36,848 nucleotides of DNA from a virus: positions 1 through 36,848 of IMG/VR virus record IMGVR_UViG_3300044825_001182; one strand, 5' to 3'. The number at the start of each line of letters is the position of its first letter. Positions within the stretch are counted from its first letter, which is position 1. The translations under genes were made by a program, and so were the position numbers. Shown one piece after another: positions 23,576 to 30,882 of this stretch. Below the pieces are notes generated by a model. The model ran no database searches. It was not told the DNA's origin and saw only the letters and a list, made by a program, of their open reading frames with translations.

Positions 23576-24070
23576 ATGGCGTCGAAACTCGAAATTCATT
23601 TCGGTCGGCTCTGGCAATTGCTCGGGCCAGGTTCCGCAATTCCCTACGCGACCGAGGTTCCGCTCGCGGCCGCCGGCGTGGCGACCGCTCGGCTCTGGCG
23701 GTTCGATGTCGCGTTCGCCGATGAACGGGTCGCGGTCGAAATCGAGGGCGGGATCTTCAAGGGCGGCCGACATCAACGGATCGACGGCTACACGAACGAT
23801 TGTGACAAGTACAACGCCGCTCAATGCGACGGCTGGCTCGTTCTGCGGTTCTGCTCAATCCATTTCGACCGGCGGCCGTTCGAGGTCGTCGAGACGGTTC
23901 TCGTCGCGCTGGCGAACCGTGGCAACGCTCGGGCGCTCGCGGCGCTGCCGGAATTCCGCGCCCGGATCCCGCCTCGGCCGGCGGCGATCGCCGGCAAAAT
24001 CCATGCGGCCGCCGGCGTCAAAATCACGACGACCCGAATTCGGTTGACAAAAGGCCGGCGACGCCGCTAG
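23576..24070 (+). CDS. PD-(D/E)XK-type endonuclease
   Basis: A 164-residue nuclease of the Vsr/DUF559-like kind often seen in phages. The catalytic region reads LWRFDVAFADERVAVEIEGG, with D44 and E55/E57 as likely metal ligands, and GRHQRIDGYTNDCDKYNAAQ, a conserved helix of this class; then GWLVLRF, the final strand. ATG 23576 follows GAGGGATCA. The basic C-terminus ends RLTKGRRRR and its last codons contain the next promoter. It could repair or cut DNA (for example during recombination, packaging or host DNA attack). A 13-base motif copy lies at 23624-23636. Confidence 0.8.
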   Translation: MASKLEIHFGRLWQLLGPGSAIPYATEVPLAAAGVATARLWRFDVAFADERVAVEIEGGIFKGGRHQRIDGYTNDCDKYNAAQCDGWLVLRFCSIHFDRRPFEVVETVLVALANRGNARALAALPEFRARIPPRPAAIAGKIHAAAGVKITTTRIRLTKGRRRR

Positions 24071-24073
24071 ACT
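24044..24073 (+). promoter_or_regulatory. Promoter for DNA-binding/methyltransferase pair
   Basis: TTGACA at 24044-24049 inside the end of the nuclease gene, an 18-base spacer, and TAGACT at 24068-24073. A hairpin (GCGGCC/GGCCGC, 24089-24103) and a GAAAGG leader lead into the gene at 24124. Confidence 0.65.
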
Positions 24074-24123
24074 TCACCTATCAACCCTGCGGCCGCTGGC
24101 CGCCTCGCACGAAAGGCGAACCG

Positions 24124-24453
24124 ATGTCACGCTCTGATCGATGGACGGAAGCCGAAACCGCTGCTCTCGTCATGCTGTACAACGCGATGCTGCGTCGTCA
24201 TCGCGAGGGAACGCTCGGCCGGGGGCCGGGCAAGGTTACAAAGGCGACGATGATTCGCGATTTCGGTCGCGACTTCGCGCCGACCCGTTCACGTCAGTCG
24301 ATCGAATTCAAGTTGCGGAACGTCTCGGCCGCCCGCGTGGCTCTCGGCCTCGCGTGGCTGCCGGGTTTCGTTCCGGCGACGAACGCCTCGAACGACATCG
24401 CCGCCGCGATCGCTCCGACGGCCGCCGGCGACGTGAACGGGGGGGCGGCCTGA
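24124..24453 (+). CDS. DNA-binding-type protein, SIEFK motif
   Basis: A 109-residue protein from ATG 24124 behind CACGAAAGG; the open frame upstream is rejected. It begins RWTEAETAALVMLYNAMLRR, a Myb/SANT-like first helix, and continues RSRQSIEFKLRNVSAARVAL and GLAWLPGFVPATNA. This R-S-x-x-S-I-E-F-K-x-x-N-x-S-A pattern is typical of a domain often found before HNH or McrA/McrB-type restriction modules. Here it stands alone. The stop overlaps the start of the methyltransferase-like gene in TGATG, so the two are coupled. It may guide or modulate that enzyme (inference). Confidence 0.75.
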   Translation: MSRSDRWTEAETAALVMLYNAMLRRHREGTLGRGPGKVTKATMIRDFGRDFAPTRSRQSIEFKLRNVSAARVALGLAWLPGFVPATNASNDIAAAIAPTAAGDVNGGAA

Positions 24454-25235
24454 TGAACCGGCTCAACATCCTGTCGCTCTGCGATTACACGGGAACGATG
24501 GTCGCGCCGTGGGTCGAGGCCGGTCATCATGCGTTTATCGTTGACACTCAACACGCCGACGACGTTTGCGGCGTCGCCGAGGTTCACCCGTCGGGCGGTT
24601 CACTGACGCGACTCAATCACAACGTTTGCGATCTGATCGATCGCGAGGGGCGGTCGCTCTGCCGCTGGCTGCGCTGGTCGATGATCTTCGCGTTTCCGCC
24701 GTGCGATAACCTCGCCGTCTCGGGCTCGCGTTGGTTCAAGTCGAAAGGGCTCGGCGGTCTGGTCGCCGCGCTGGAAGTCGTCGAGGCGTGCCGCACGATC
24801 TGCGAAACCTCGGGCGCTCCGTACCTGATCGAGAACCCGAAATCGATGCTCTCGACTTACTGGCGCTCGCCGGACTTCACTTGCCACCCGTGGCATTTCA
24901 ACGCCGGCCGGGTCGAGGATTCGTACACAAAGACAACGTGTCTTTGGACGGGCGGCGGGTTCGCGATGCCGCCTCGGGCGGTCGATCCTCGAACGACGGC
25001 GGCGATGTCGCTCGCGGCCGAGCGCTACGGCGACCTCGCGGTTCACGGCGATATTGTCGCGGCCGTGCGGAAGGATCCCGACATCGACGCCGCGTGGTTT
25101 CCCGACGACCGGATTCACAAGAAAGGTCCGCGAGGCGCTGATCGGGCGAATTTCCGATCGGCGACGCCTCGCGGGTTCGCCGACGCTGTGTTCGCCGCGA
25201 ACGCGCCGCAACTGGCCGAGTCGGCCGTCGCATGA
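24453..25235 (+). CDS. Cytosine-C5 methyltransferase-like protein
   Basis: A 260-residue protein with several landmarks of phage m5C methyltransferase-like proteins: a motif I-like start (NILSLCDYTGTMVAPWVEAG then HAFIVD), motif IV with the catalytic Cys (FAFPPCDNLAVSGSRWF, C84), and motif VI-like YLIENPKSML. The conserved WTGGGF segment follows near 166. No clear target-recognition domain or QxRxR motif VIII is visible, so it is short for an independent methyltransferase and might have a reduced or altered specificity. It is coupled to the SIEFK protein and ends before a terminator. Confidence 0.75.
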   Translation: MNRLNILSLCDYTGTMVAPWVEAGHHAFIVDTQHADDVCGVAEVHPSGGSLTRLNHNVCDLIDREGRSLCRWLRWSMIFAFPPCDNLAVSGSRWFKSKGLGGLVAALEVVEACRTICETSGAPYLIENPKSMLSTYWRSPDFTCHPWHFNAGRVEDSYTKTTCLWTGGGFAMPPRAVDPRTTAAMSLAAERYGDLAVHGDIVAAVRKDPDIDAAWFPDDRIHKKGPRGADRANFRSATPRGFADAVFAANAPQLAESAVA

Positions 25236-25246
25236 TGTTCGCCGGC

Positions 25247-25282
25247 CGCCGGCGGCGGGATCCCGCCGCCGGCGTTTTCTCC
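25247..25282 (+). terminator. Strong intrinsic terminator
   Basis: A perfect 28-base palindrome centred at 25260/25261 (14-base arms, 25247-25274), then TTTTCTCCCTC. It should end transcription of the methyltransferase operon. Confidence 0.8.
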
Positions 25283-25303
25283 CTCAACTCGAAAGGCTCG
25301 ACA

Positions 25304-25498
25304 ATGGCTCTCCGCTGCTATCGCGTTTGGATGCGTGACGGGTTCGCCGGACTGTATGACGCCGAGACGGAAGCCGGCGCACGCGAGCAAGCGATCGCCG
25401 CCGCTCGCAAGGGGCTCGAATCCTGCAACGCCGACCCGGACGCGCGCGAAAACCGAAAGGCGATCACGGTCGATTATGCCGACCCGCTCGACGACTGA
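25304..25498 (+). CDS. Small hypothetical protein
   Basis: A 64-residue protein from ATG 25304 behind CTCGAAAGGCTCGACA. It begins MALRCYRVWMRDGFAGLYDA and then EAGAREQAIAAARKGLESC, ending ADPLDD: a small beta-alpha protein. It has its own leader and a strong terminator before it, so it is likely a stand-alone early or accessory gene. Function not recognised. Confidence 0.65.
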   Translation: MALRCYRVWMRDGFAGLYDAETEAGAREQAIAAARKGLESCNADPDARENRKAITVDYADPLDD

Positions 25499-25545
25499 CG
25501 GCACGGCCGCCGGCGTTTCTCTCTCTCAATCCGAAAGGCTCAATA

Positions 25546-25791
25546 ATGGCTCGACTGCTGCGAATCGACATCAACCTCGATCACCCGAACGCCGGCGAGA
25601 ATGTCGCCGAGGATCTTTGCCGGATCCTGCGAACGATGTCGGCACAAGCCGCCGAGGGCGGTCTCGACGACCTCGACGGCGGCGGCGTGAACGACATCAC
25701 CGGAAACGCTGTCGCGACGGCTGTTGTCGTCGATGCGCCGTTTCCCTCGGTCAACGTGGAAGAGCGCCGCCGCGAACTCGGCCGGCGCTGA
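25546..25791 (+). CDS. Small hypothetical protein
   Basis: An 81-residue protein from ATG 25546 behind AATCCGAAAGGCTCAATA. It reads LLRIDINLDHPNAGENVAED and LCRILRTMSAQAAEGGLDDL, then ATAVVVDAPF, ending ELGRR. Small, acidic and probably soluble. It is followed by a hairpin and another leader. Function unknown. Confidence 0.65.
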   Translation: MARLLRIDINLDHPNAGENVAEDLCRILRTMSAQAAEGGLDDLDGGGVNDITGNAVATAVVVDAPFPSVNVEERRRELGRR

Positions 25792-25800
25792 CTGCAACCC

Positions 25801-25826
25801 GAGGCGGCCGGCGATCCGGCCGCCTC
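25801..25826 (+). terminator. Hairpin between small genes
   Basis: GAGGCGGCCGG (25801-25811) pairs with CCGGCCGCCTC (25816-25826) around CGAT. No T tract follows (GATCACTCTCTCG), so it is probably a processing or stability hairpin or weak terminator. Confidence 0.5.
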
Positions 25827-25859
25827 GATCACTCTCTCGAACCCTGAAAGGCTCTCTCA

Positions 25860-26681
25860 ATGTACTACGGCAATCGCTGCGCGATCACGCTCTCGAACGG
25901 CGTCGAGGTCGTCGAGGTTCTGAGACGATTTCCCGACGCGAGGGTCGTCGGCACGGCCGAGTTATACGGCGGCGGTCAACGTTGGATTGTTGAATTTGAG
26001 CGCGCGACGCCGGCCGAGCCAGGTTCCGGCCGACTCTCGACGCCGGCCGATGAATTGCCGGACTGTCTGCGCGAATACGACCGGCAAGGCGGCCGAGGCG
26101 TTCTCGCCGTGACGTGGCAACGGCCGACCGACGGCCGGTCGTTCCTCGCGGCGACGTCGGAACGGCCGGCGGCGTTCGAGGACATGCGCGAGGTCGCTCG
26201 CGAGGCGATCCGCAACCTACGGTCGAACGTCACGATCTGGCGGCGGACGCGAGCCGGCGACCCGTGGGCCGAACTGGCGATCGAGGCGGGCGCCGGCGTC
26301 GTCGAGGCCGAGGCCGCCGGCGACGACGAACCGCCGGCGGCGACCTCGGCGCTCGACTCGACCGTTTGCCTCGCGGTCACTGCGCTCGACGAACGGGTCG
26401 GCCGGAACGTCGTCGTCGCCGTTTGGCGTGACGACGTGGCCGAGGCCGCGTCGCGGAAGTGGGCGATTCAATTCGCCGACCGGCTCGCGTCTGCCGGCCG
26501 GCGATCGGTCGAGGTTTGGGATCGTCGCGGCGATGGCTGGTCGCTCGATTTCTGTCCGGTCGGCGACGTCGCGGCGGTCGAGGCCGAGCAATGCTCGCAC
26601 GGGGCGCACGCGACCGACTGCGGGCGCTGCAACGGGGTGCCGGGATTGACCGACGTCGAGGATCCGCGGATCCTGCGATAA
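25860..26681 (+). CDS. Hypothetical protein with C-terminal Cys/His cluster
   Basis: A 273-residue protein from ATG 25860 behind CCTGAAAGGCTCTCTCA. It begins MYYGNRCAITLSNGVEVVEV, and the C-terminus has EQCSHGAHATDCGRC, a possible zinc-binding cluster of three Cys and two His. It has repeated Trp residues (VTWQRPTDGRSF, VTIWRRTRAGDPWAELA, VVAVWRDDVAE, WAIQFADRLA). The middle third looks like two alpha/beta lobes. Family unknown. A 13-base motif copy lies at 26016-26028 (EPGS). Confidence 0.65.
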   Translation: MYYGNRCAITLSNGVEVVEVLRRFPDARVVGTAELYGGGQRWIVEFERATPAEPGSGRLSTPADELPDCLREYDRQGGRGVLAVTWQRPTDGRSFLAATSERPAAFEDMREVAREAIRNLRSNVTIWRRTRAGDPWAELAIEAGAGVVEAEAAGDDEPPAATSALDSTVCLAVTALDERVGRNVVVAVWRDDVAEAASRKWAIQFADRLASAGRRSVEVWDRRGDGWSLDFCPVGDVAAVEAEQCSHGAHATDCGRCNGVPGLTDVEDPRILR

Positions 26682-26706
26682 CGCCGTCGCTTTACCGGGC
26701 GCACGC

Positions 26707-26742
26707 ACGCCGGCCGCCGGGGGAAACCTCGACGGCCGGCGT
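26707..26742 (+). repeat. Inverted repeat before membrane gene
   Basis: ACGCCGGCCG (26707-26716) pairs with CGGCCGGCGT (26733-26742) around a 16-base loop, followed by CGTCGTTTG. It sits between the previous stop and the leader of the gene at 26814. Confidence 0.5.
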
Positions 26743-26813
26743 CGTCGTTTGATACGCTCTCGACGCTGACGCGACGACGGACTTTCGCACCTGCAACCCG
26801 AGGGCTCGAACCG

Positions 26814-27332
26814 ATGATCTTTCTCCAAGCGCCGACCGTCGATCCGGGATTGACGAACTCTCTCAATCAAGCCGCGCTCGCGACGATGCTCGGCCTCGCG
26901 GTCACTGCCGGCGCGTACGTGCTGCATCGGCTGTTTTCAAAAACTGACGGGATCATCACGCGAGCCGGCGACAAACATAACGTTTTGGTCGACAAGACGA
27001 TCGAGACGAACGCGACGAACGCCTCGACGACGGCGAGGCTCGTCGATGCGGTCGAGGCCGGCCGGGCGGTCGAATCCGAGCGAAACGTTTTGATGCGGCA
27101 ACTGATCGCGCGTTCTGACGGAAGCGCCGAGGCGCTCGAACGGCTCGGCGAGTCGGCGCTCGATATTCTGGCGGCCGTTTGTGAAAAGATGGACATCCAA
27201 GATCGGGCAAAGGGCTCGATCGAGGCGTTCCGCCGCGACCTGCGGCGATTCTCAACCGAAAGGCGATCCGATGACGATGACGTTGCAAACTCTGGCTCTA
27301 CTGGCGGCGTTGGGCGCGCCGCCGGTCGCTGA
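26814..27332 (+). CDS. Membrane protein, possible holin
   Basis: A 172-residue protein with one good membrane helix (residues 20-39, ALATMLGLAVTAGAYVLHRL) followed by a long helical region (ARLVDAVEAGRAVESERNVL, MRQLIARSDGSAEALERLG) that may form a coiled coil. The N-terminus is short and would be outside. Single-span membrane proteins before an exported protein and an envelope-active enzyme often serve as holins; this is inference. The C-terminus overlaps the next gene by 62 bases, so its end or the next start could be shorter than shown. Confidence 0.6.
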   Translation: MIFLQAPTVDPGLTNSLNQAALATMLGLAVTAGAYVLHRLFSKTDGIITRAGDKHNVLVDKTIETNATNASTTARLVDAVEAGRAVESERNVLMRQLIARSDGSAEALERLGESALDILAAVCEKMDIQDRAKGSIEAFRRDLRRFSTERRSDDDDVANSGSTGGVGRAAGR

Positions 27333-28050
27333 AATTCGAGCGCCCGACAATCCCGTTCCGGCGCTCGCGCTGCTGCCGATCACGTACAAGCCGGCCGATG
27401 GCGAGCGCGTGGCGTGGGACGTTGACACGTCTCGCGTCGAGATTCCGAAAGTAAACGCCGCCGCGTCGCGGGCCGATGTCGAACGACTGGCCGCGACTCT
27501 CGGCGGCGAGGTCGTTTGGTCGAGCGACGAAGCCGACGCCGTTCTACTGTTCATCGAAATTCCGAACGGCGTCGTTCTCGCGAACTATCCGGGCGACTGG
27601 TCGATCGCGCTCGCCGTCTCGAACGCTGACGGGCTCGACATCGATCAACGGGTCATCACGCGAGCCAGGATCGGCGGAACGAACCCGCCGCCGCCGCCGC
27701 CGGTCGATCCGCCGCCGCCGGTCGATCCGCCGCCGGGGCCGCTCGACCTCGACTTGAGCGACGACGCGCGAGGCTGGCTCGGCACGGTTGACGCCGCCGG
27801 CCGCGACCGGGCGAAAGACGTCGCGCGCACGTTGAAGGAACTCGGGGGGCAGGCGACCGAGGTCGGCTCGATCGGCGGCCTCGACGCGCTGTTGACGTTC
27901 GGCCTCGCCGCCGCGTTCGGCGATGACGCGAAACACTGGCAACGGTTCGCCGAGTCGGCCGACGCTGCTCTCGAACGCCTCAAAGCCGGCGGCGTGACGG
28001 TCGCGCAATACGGCTCGGCGCTGGCGTCGATCGGGAAGGGGATCGAATGA
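27271..28050 (+). CDS. Exported proline-rich hypothetical protein
   Basis: A 259-residue protein from ATG 27271 behind CAACCGAAAGGCGATCCG, inside the end of the previous gene. The N-terminus looks like a short signal peptide (MTMTLQTLALLAALGAPPVA). A domain of about 110 residues follows, then a proline-rich hinge (NPPPPPPVDPPPPVDPPPG, about 137-155) and a helical C-terminal domain (GRDRAKDVARTLKELGGQ...). The linker suggests crossing a narrow envelope layer. It overlaps the protease gene by four bases. A 13-base variant (GAGCCAGGATCGG) lies at 27662-27674. Confidence 0.65.
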   Translation: MTMTLQTLALLAALGAPPVAEIRAPDNPVPALALLPITYKPADGERVAWDVDTSRVEIPKVNAAASRADVERLAATLGGEVVWSSDEADAVLLFIEIPNGVVLANYPGDWSIALAVSNADGLDIDQRVITRARIGGTNPPPPPPVDPPPPVDPPPGPLDLDLSDDARGWLGTVDAAGRDRAKDVARTLKELGGQATEVGSIGGLDALLTFGLAAAFGDDAKHWQRFAESADAALERLKAGGVTVAQYGSALASIGKGIE

Positions 28051-29057
28051 GCGCCGACCTACTCAATCCGTTTACAAACGCCGTCTCGCTGGCGGATCTG
28101 GCGTCGGGCATGGGCGCCCGCGACGTTCCGCCGGCGACGCCGAAAGAATTTGTCGCGCATCTCGCCGCAACCGGACACCTGCAATTTCCGTTCGGTCGTG
28201 AGGATCGGGGGCCGTTCACTGCGGCGGCGCTCGGTCGAATGACGCTCAAGTCGCGAGGGATCCGCGACGCGATCGCCAGTTACCAGACGACGAACGCTTA
28301 CACGCTCGACCTGATGTCGGCGCAACTGCGCGGCCGGCGGTCGGTCGTCGATGGCGAGGTCGATGTTTCGTCGCCGGAATCCTCGGCGCTGCTGAGGATG
28401 CCGCATATCGCCCGCTGCGGTTGTCCCGACTTCGATCGGGTCGCGGCGGCGGTCGGCGACAACCGGAGTTTTCCGGCCGGCTGCGATCCGTCGCGGCCGC
28501 AAACGCACGTCAACACGGTGCGCGTCGATAAGTCGCGCATGCCGGCGTTTCTCAACCCGGTTTTCGAGTCGCACGTTTGGCCGGCCGTCGTTCGCCACTA
28601 TGCGCGCGTCGGTCTGCTGTTGAAGCGCGACGACTCGAACCCTCGGGCGAATCATTTGTCGAGTTGGGAACCGCTCGCCGGCTCGACGATCGGACTCGCG
28701 CTCAAGCCGTGGCCGGGCTCGTTTCAATGCGCAACGTCGCTTTGGAATCGATACGACCCGACTTACAAGCCGGCGAACATTGTGCGCGAATGGATCACGT
28801 TGATCCTGCACGAACTCGGTCACAACCTGTCGCTCGATCACACGTCGGGCGGCGTGATGAATCCGGGTTTGATTCCGGGGCTCGACGGTTGGGTCAATGA
28901 TCCGTGCTGGCCGCTGCTCGCGCGGTTTTTTGGCGGCGTCGCCGTCGATCTTGAGCCGACCGGGCCGGATGCGTGGATCCGGCAAACGCTACACTCGCGG
29001 AACGGGCGCGAACTGTCGTTCGACTTAAACCCGCCGCTTGTCATTCAGCAAGGATAA
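28047..29057 (+). CDS. Matrixin-like metalloprotease with cysteine switch
   Basis: A 336-residue zinc metalloprotease of the metzincin (matrix metalloprotease) type. Its catalytic motif is HELGHNLSLDH (H255, E256, H259, H265) followed by the Met-turn GGVMNPG with M271. Upstream lies RCGCPDF (R123-F129), matching the cysteine-switch that keeps human-type MMP proenzymes inactive (PRCGxPD). The N-terminus (residues 30-90) resembles a peptidoglycan-binding-like prodomain. There is no signal peptide. It is coupled to the exported proline-rich protein, and the gene order hints at lysis or virion entry. The third metal position differs from the usual HExxHxxGxxH in having S in place of G. Confidence 0.8.
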   Translation: MSADLLNPFTNAVSLADLASGMGARDVPPATPKEFVAHLAATGHLQFPFGREDRGPFTAAALGRMTLKSRGIRDAIASYQTTNAYTLDLMSAQLRGRRSVVDGEVDVSSPESSALLRMPHIARCGCPDFDRVAAAVGDNRSFPAGCDPSRPQTHVNTVRVDKSRMPAFLNPVFESHVWPAVVRHYARVGLLLKRDDSNPRANHLSSWEPLAGSTIGLALKPWPGSFQCATSLWNRYDPTYKPANIVREWITLILHELGHNLSLDHTSGGVMNPGLIPGLDGWVNDPCWPLLARFFGGVAVDLEPTGPDAWIRQTLHSRNGRELSFDLNPPLVIQQG

Positions 29058-29063
29058 GGCGCT

Positions 29064-30248
29064 ATGGAAACCGCAGAAGCGAAAAAGGTCACGCTGTCGC
29101 CGATCGAGGCGGTCGTCGAGGGGGCCGTTCGTCGCGTCGAGGGAACGCCGCCGGGGGCGGCGATCAATTTCGATTTGATCCTCGGTCTCGTTACGACGCT
29201 GTTCCAATTCATCCGGGATTGCGGCGTCGGCGGCGCACGCTCGGCGATCCGCTCGGGCGGGATCGAGGCAAAGGTCGCCGCATACCGGGCGGTTCTCGAA
29301 ACCGATTATCCGGGCAACCGGGCGGCGCTGGCTCTGGCGATCGCTGCCGACGGGGCGAAGTCGAGCGACGCCGACCTCGACGCGACGATCGCCTCGGCGA
29401 TGTCGTTCTCTCGAACGTCGCTCGCGTTGATGCTGGCGCTGTCGCTGCTGTCGCTGCCGGCGGTCGCCGGGCCGTTCGCCTCGGCGATCGGCGTCGGGCC
29501 GATGTCGATGGCGATCGCGGCGGCCGAGGGCTCGAACGGCGGCGCGACGCCGACGGTCGAGGTCGAGCGCGCTCTCGAACTGCTCAAGCTGACCGACGGG
29601 GCGGCCGTTACGGTTTACGACATCGGGGCCGGCGACGGCCGGGTCGTGCGCGAGGCGGCCGCGTGCTACGGCGTCAAAGCCGTCGGCGTCGAGGTCGATC
29701 ACGATCGAGCCGTCGAGGCGACAAAGCTGACGGCCGACGCCGGGCTCTCGGATCTGGTCACGATCGTCGAGGGCGACGCCCGCGACCTCGACATCAAAGC
29801 CGAGGGTAACGTCGCATACGTTCATCTTTGGCCGGAAATGCTCGACGACCTGCGGCCGTTGCTCGAACGGTTCGATCGCGTCGTTTCGTATGGTCATCCG
29901 ATCGACGGTCTCAAGATGACGTCACACCGGGGGCTGTTCGTGTACGAACGGCCGAGCCAGGTTCCGCCGGCGGCCGTCGTTTCTGATCCGCCGAAAGCTG
30001 AAACGAAACCGGCCGCGAAGCCGGCGACGCCGGCGGCCGTCGAAACGCTGGTCGAGGTCTCGACGTGGAATCGACCCGCGTATCGAGTTGACGGGAACGG
30101 CCGGCGAGGCGTCGTCTATCCGGGCGACGGCCGGCTCTACATCGGCCGTCATTGCAACGCCTCGAATTGCTCAATGTGCAATTGGATCGCGAACGCTCTC
30201 GGCTGCGCGAACGGCAACTGCTATGCGTGCCGCCGGGGCGGCAACTGA
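29064..30248 (+). CDS. Fusion protein with internal signal peptide and SAM-methyltransferase
   Basis: A 394-residue protein. Residues 1-110 are an unknown domain with a hydrophobic stretch (FDLILGLVTTLFQFI). Residues 113-137 form a classic signal peptide (MSFSRTSLALMLALSLLSLP then AVAG), an internal ATG at 29400. Residues 160-285 are a class I SAM-methyltransferase: VYDIGAGDGRVVREAA (motif I), AVGVEVDHD, then VTIVEGDARD. The C-terminus is Cys-rich (HCNASNCSMCNW, CANGNCYACRRGG). Exported methyltransferase-like proteins of this type are common in planctomycetes. Either the fusion is real or the internal start makes a second, secreted product; no good ribosome-binding site is seen there. Confidence 0.7.
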   Translation: METAEAKKVTLSPIEAVVEGAVRRVEGTPPGAAINFDLILGLVTTLFQFIRDCGVGGARSAIRSGGIEAKVAAYRAVLETDYPGNRAALALAIAADGAKSSDADLDATIASAMSFSRTSLALMLALSLLSLPAVAGPFASAIGVGPMSMAIAAAEGSNGGATPTVEVERALELLKLTDGAAVTVYDIGAGDGRVVREAAACYGVKAVGVEVDHDRAVEATKLTADAGLSDLVTIVEGDARDLDIKAEGNVAYVHLWPEMLDDLRPLLERFDRVVSYGHPIDGLKMTSHRGLFVYERPSQVPPAAVVSDPPKAETKPAAKPATPAAVETLVEVSTWNRPAYRVDGNGRRGVVYPGDGRLYIGRHCNASNCSMCNWIANALGCANGNCYACRRGGN

Positions 30249-30257
30249 CGTTTCGAC

Positions 30258-30298
30258 TTTACGGCGTCGGCGGGACGGCTCTACAATCCCGCCGACGC
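30258..30298 (+). promoter_or_regulatory. Promoter with overlapping inverted repeat
   Basis: TTTACG (30258-30263), 18-base spacer, TACAAT (30282-30287). A perfect inverted repeat with arms GCGTCGGCGGGA (30264-30275) and TCCCGCCGACGC (30287-30298) overlaps the promoter, like the operator-like repeat at 20163-20195. It stands before the virion-surface genes. Confidence 0.5.
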
Positions 30299-30328
30299 GA
30301 TCCGGGTCATCCAGCAAAGGCTAAAATC

Positions 30329-30805
30329 ATGGCGTCTGGTTTCTACGTCACCGGGCTCAAAGAGATTTTCGACGGGTCGGTTCGCCCGACGCTCGACACT
30401 CTCAAGCTGATGTTGGTTGACACGGGGTACACGTTCGACGCCGATCACGACGTCGTTGACAACGGGGCGAACAACGGGACCGACCCGTCGTTTAATGAAA
30501 TCGTGGCGACGAACTACACCGGCGGATTCGCCGGGGCCGGCCGCAAAACGACGACGACGACGCTTGTCGCCAACAAAACCGACAACCGGCTCGATTGGGC
30601 GCTCAATGATCTGACGTGGACGGCGTTGGGCGGCGGAACAAACGACACGATCGGTTTCGCGCTGCTGATCGAGGAGCGCACGAACGACGCCGACTCTCGG
30701 CTCGTCGCTTGTTTCGACCTCACCGATACGCCGACGAACGGCGGCGACGTCACGCTCGATTTCACGGCGTCGGGAGCTGGCGGAAACATGCGCGTTTCGC
30801 TGTGA
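30329..30805 (+). CDS. Putative phage structural protein
   Basis: A 158-residue protein from ATG 30329 behind CAGCAAAGGC. It resembles a widespread small phage virion protein family: FYVTGLKEIFDGSVRPTLDT, LKLMLVDTGYTFDADHDVV, then FNEIVATNYTGG, a beta-rich core, and LVACFDLTDTPTNGGDVTLD. Such proteins are usually found near head or fibre genes and are likely capsid- or tail-surface proteins. It has its own promoter and is followed by a hairpin. The exact role is unknown. Confidence 0.75.
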   Translation: MASGFYVTGLKEIFDGSVRPTLDTLKLMLVDTGYTFDADHDVVDNGANNGTDPSFNEIVATNYTGGFAGAGRKTTTTTLVANKTDNRLDWALNDLTWTALGGGTNDTIGFALLIEERTNDADSRLVACFDLTDTPTNGGDVTLDFTASGAGGNMRVSL

Positions 30806-30832
30806 CGCGCGGTCGGAAACTGTTTCGAGATC

Positions 30833-30866
30833 GAGGCCGGCCGGCCGTTCGGCCGGCCTCGCGTCT
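30833..30866 (+). terminator. Intrinsic terminator-like hairpin
   Basis: GAGGCCGGCC (30833-30842) pairs with GGCCGGCCTC (30851-30860) around an eight-base loop, followed by GCGTCTTTG. It is 27 bases after the structural gene's stop. Confidence 0.6.
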
Positions 30867-30882
30867 TTGATGGGCTCGACCG

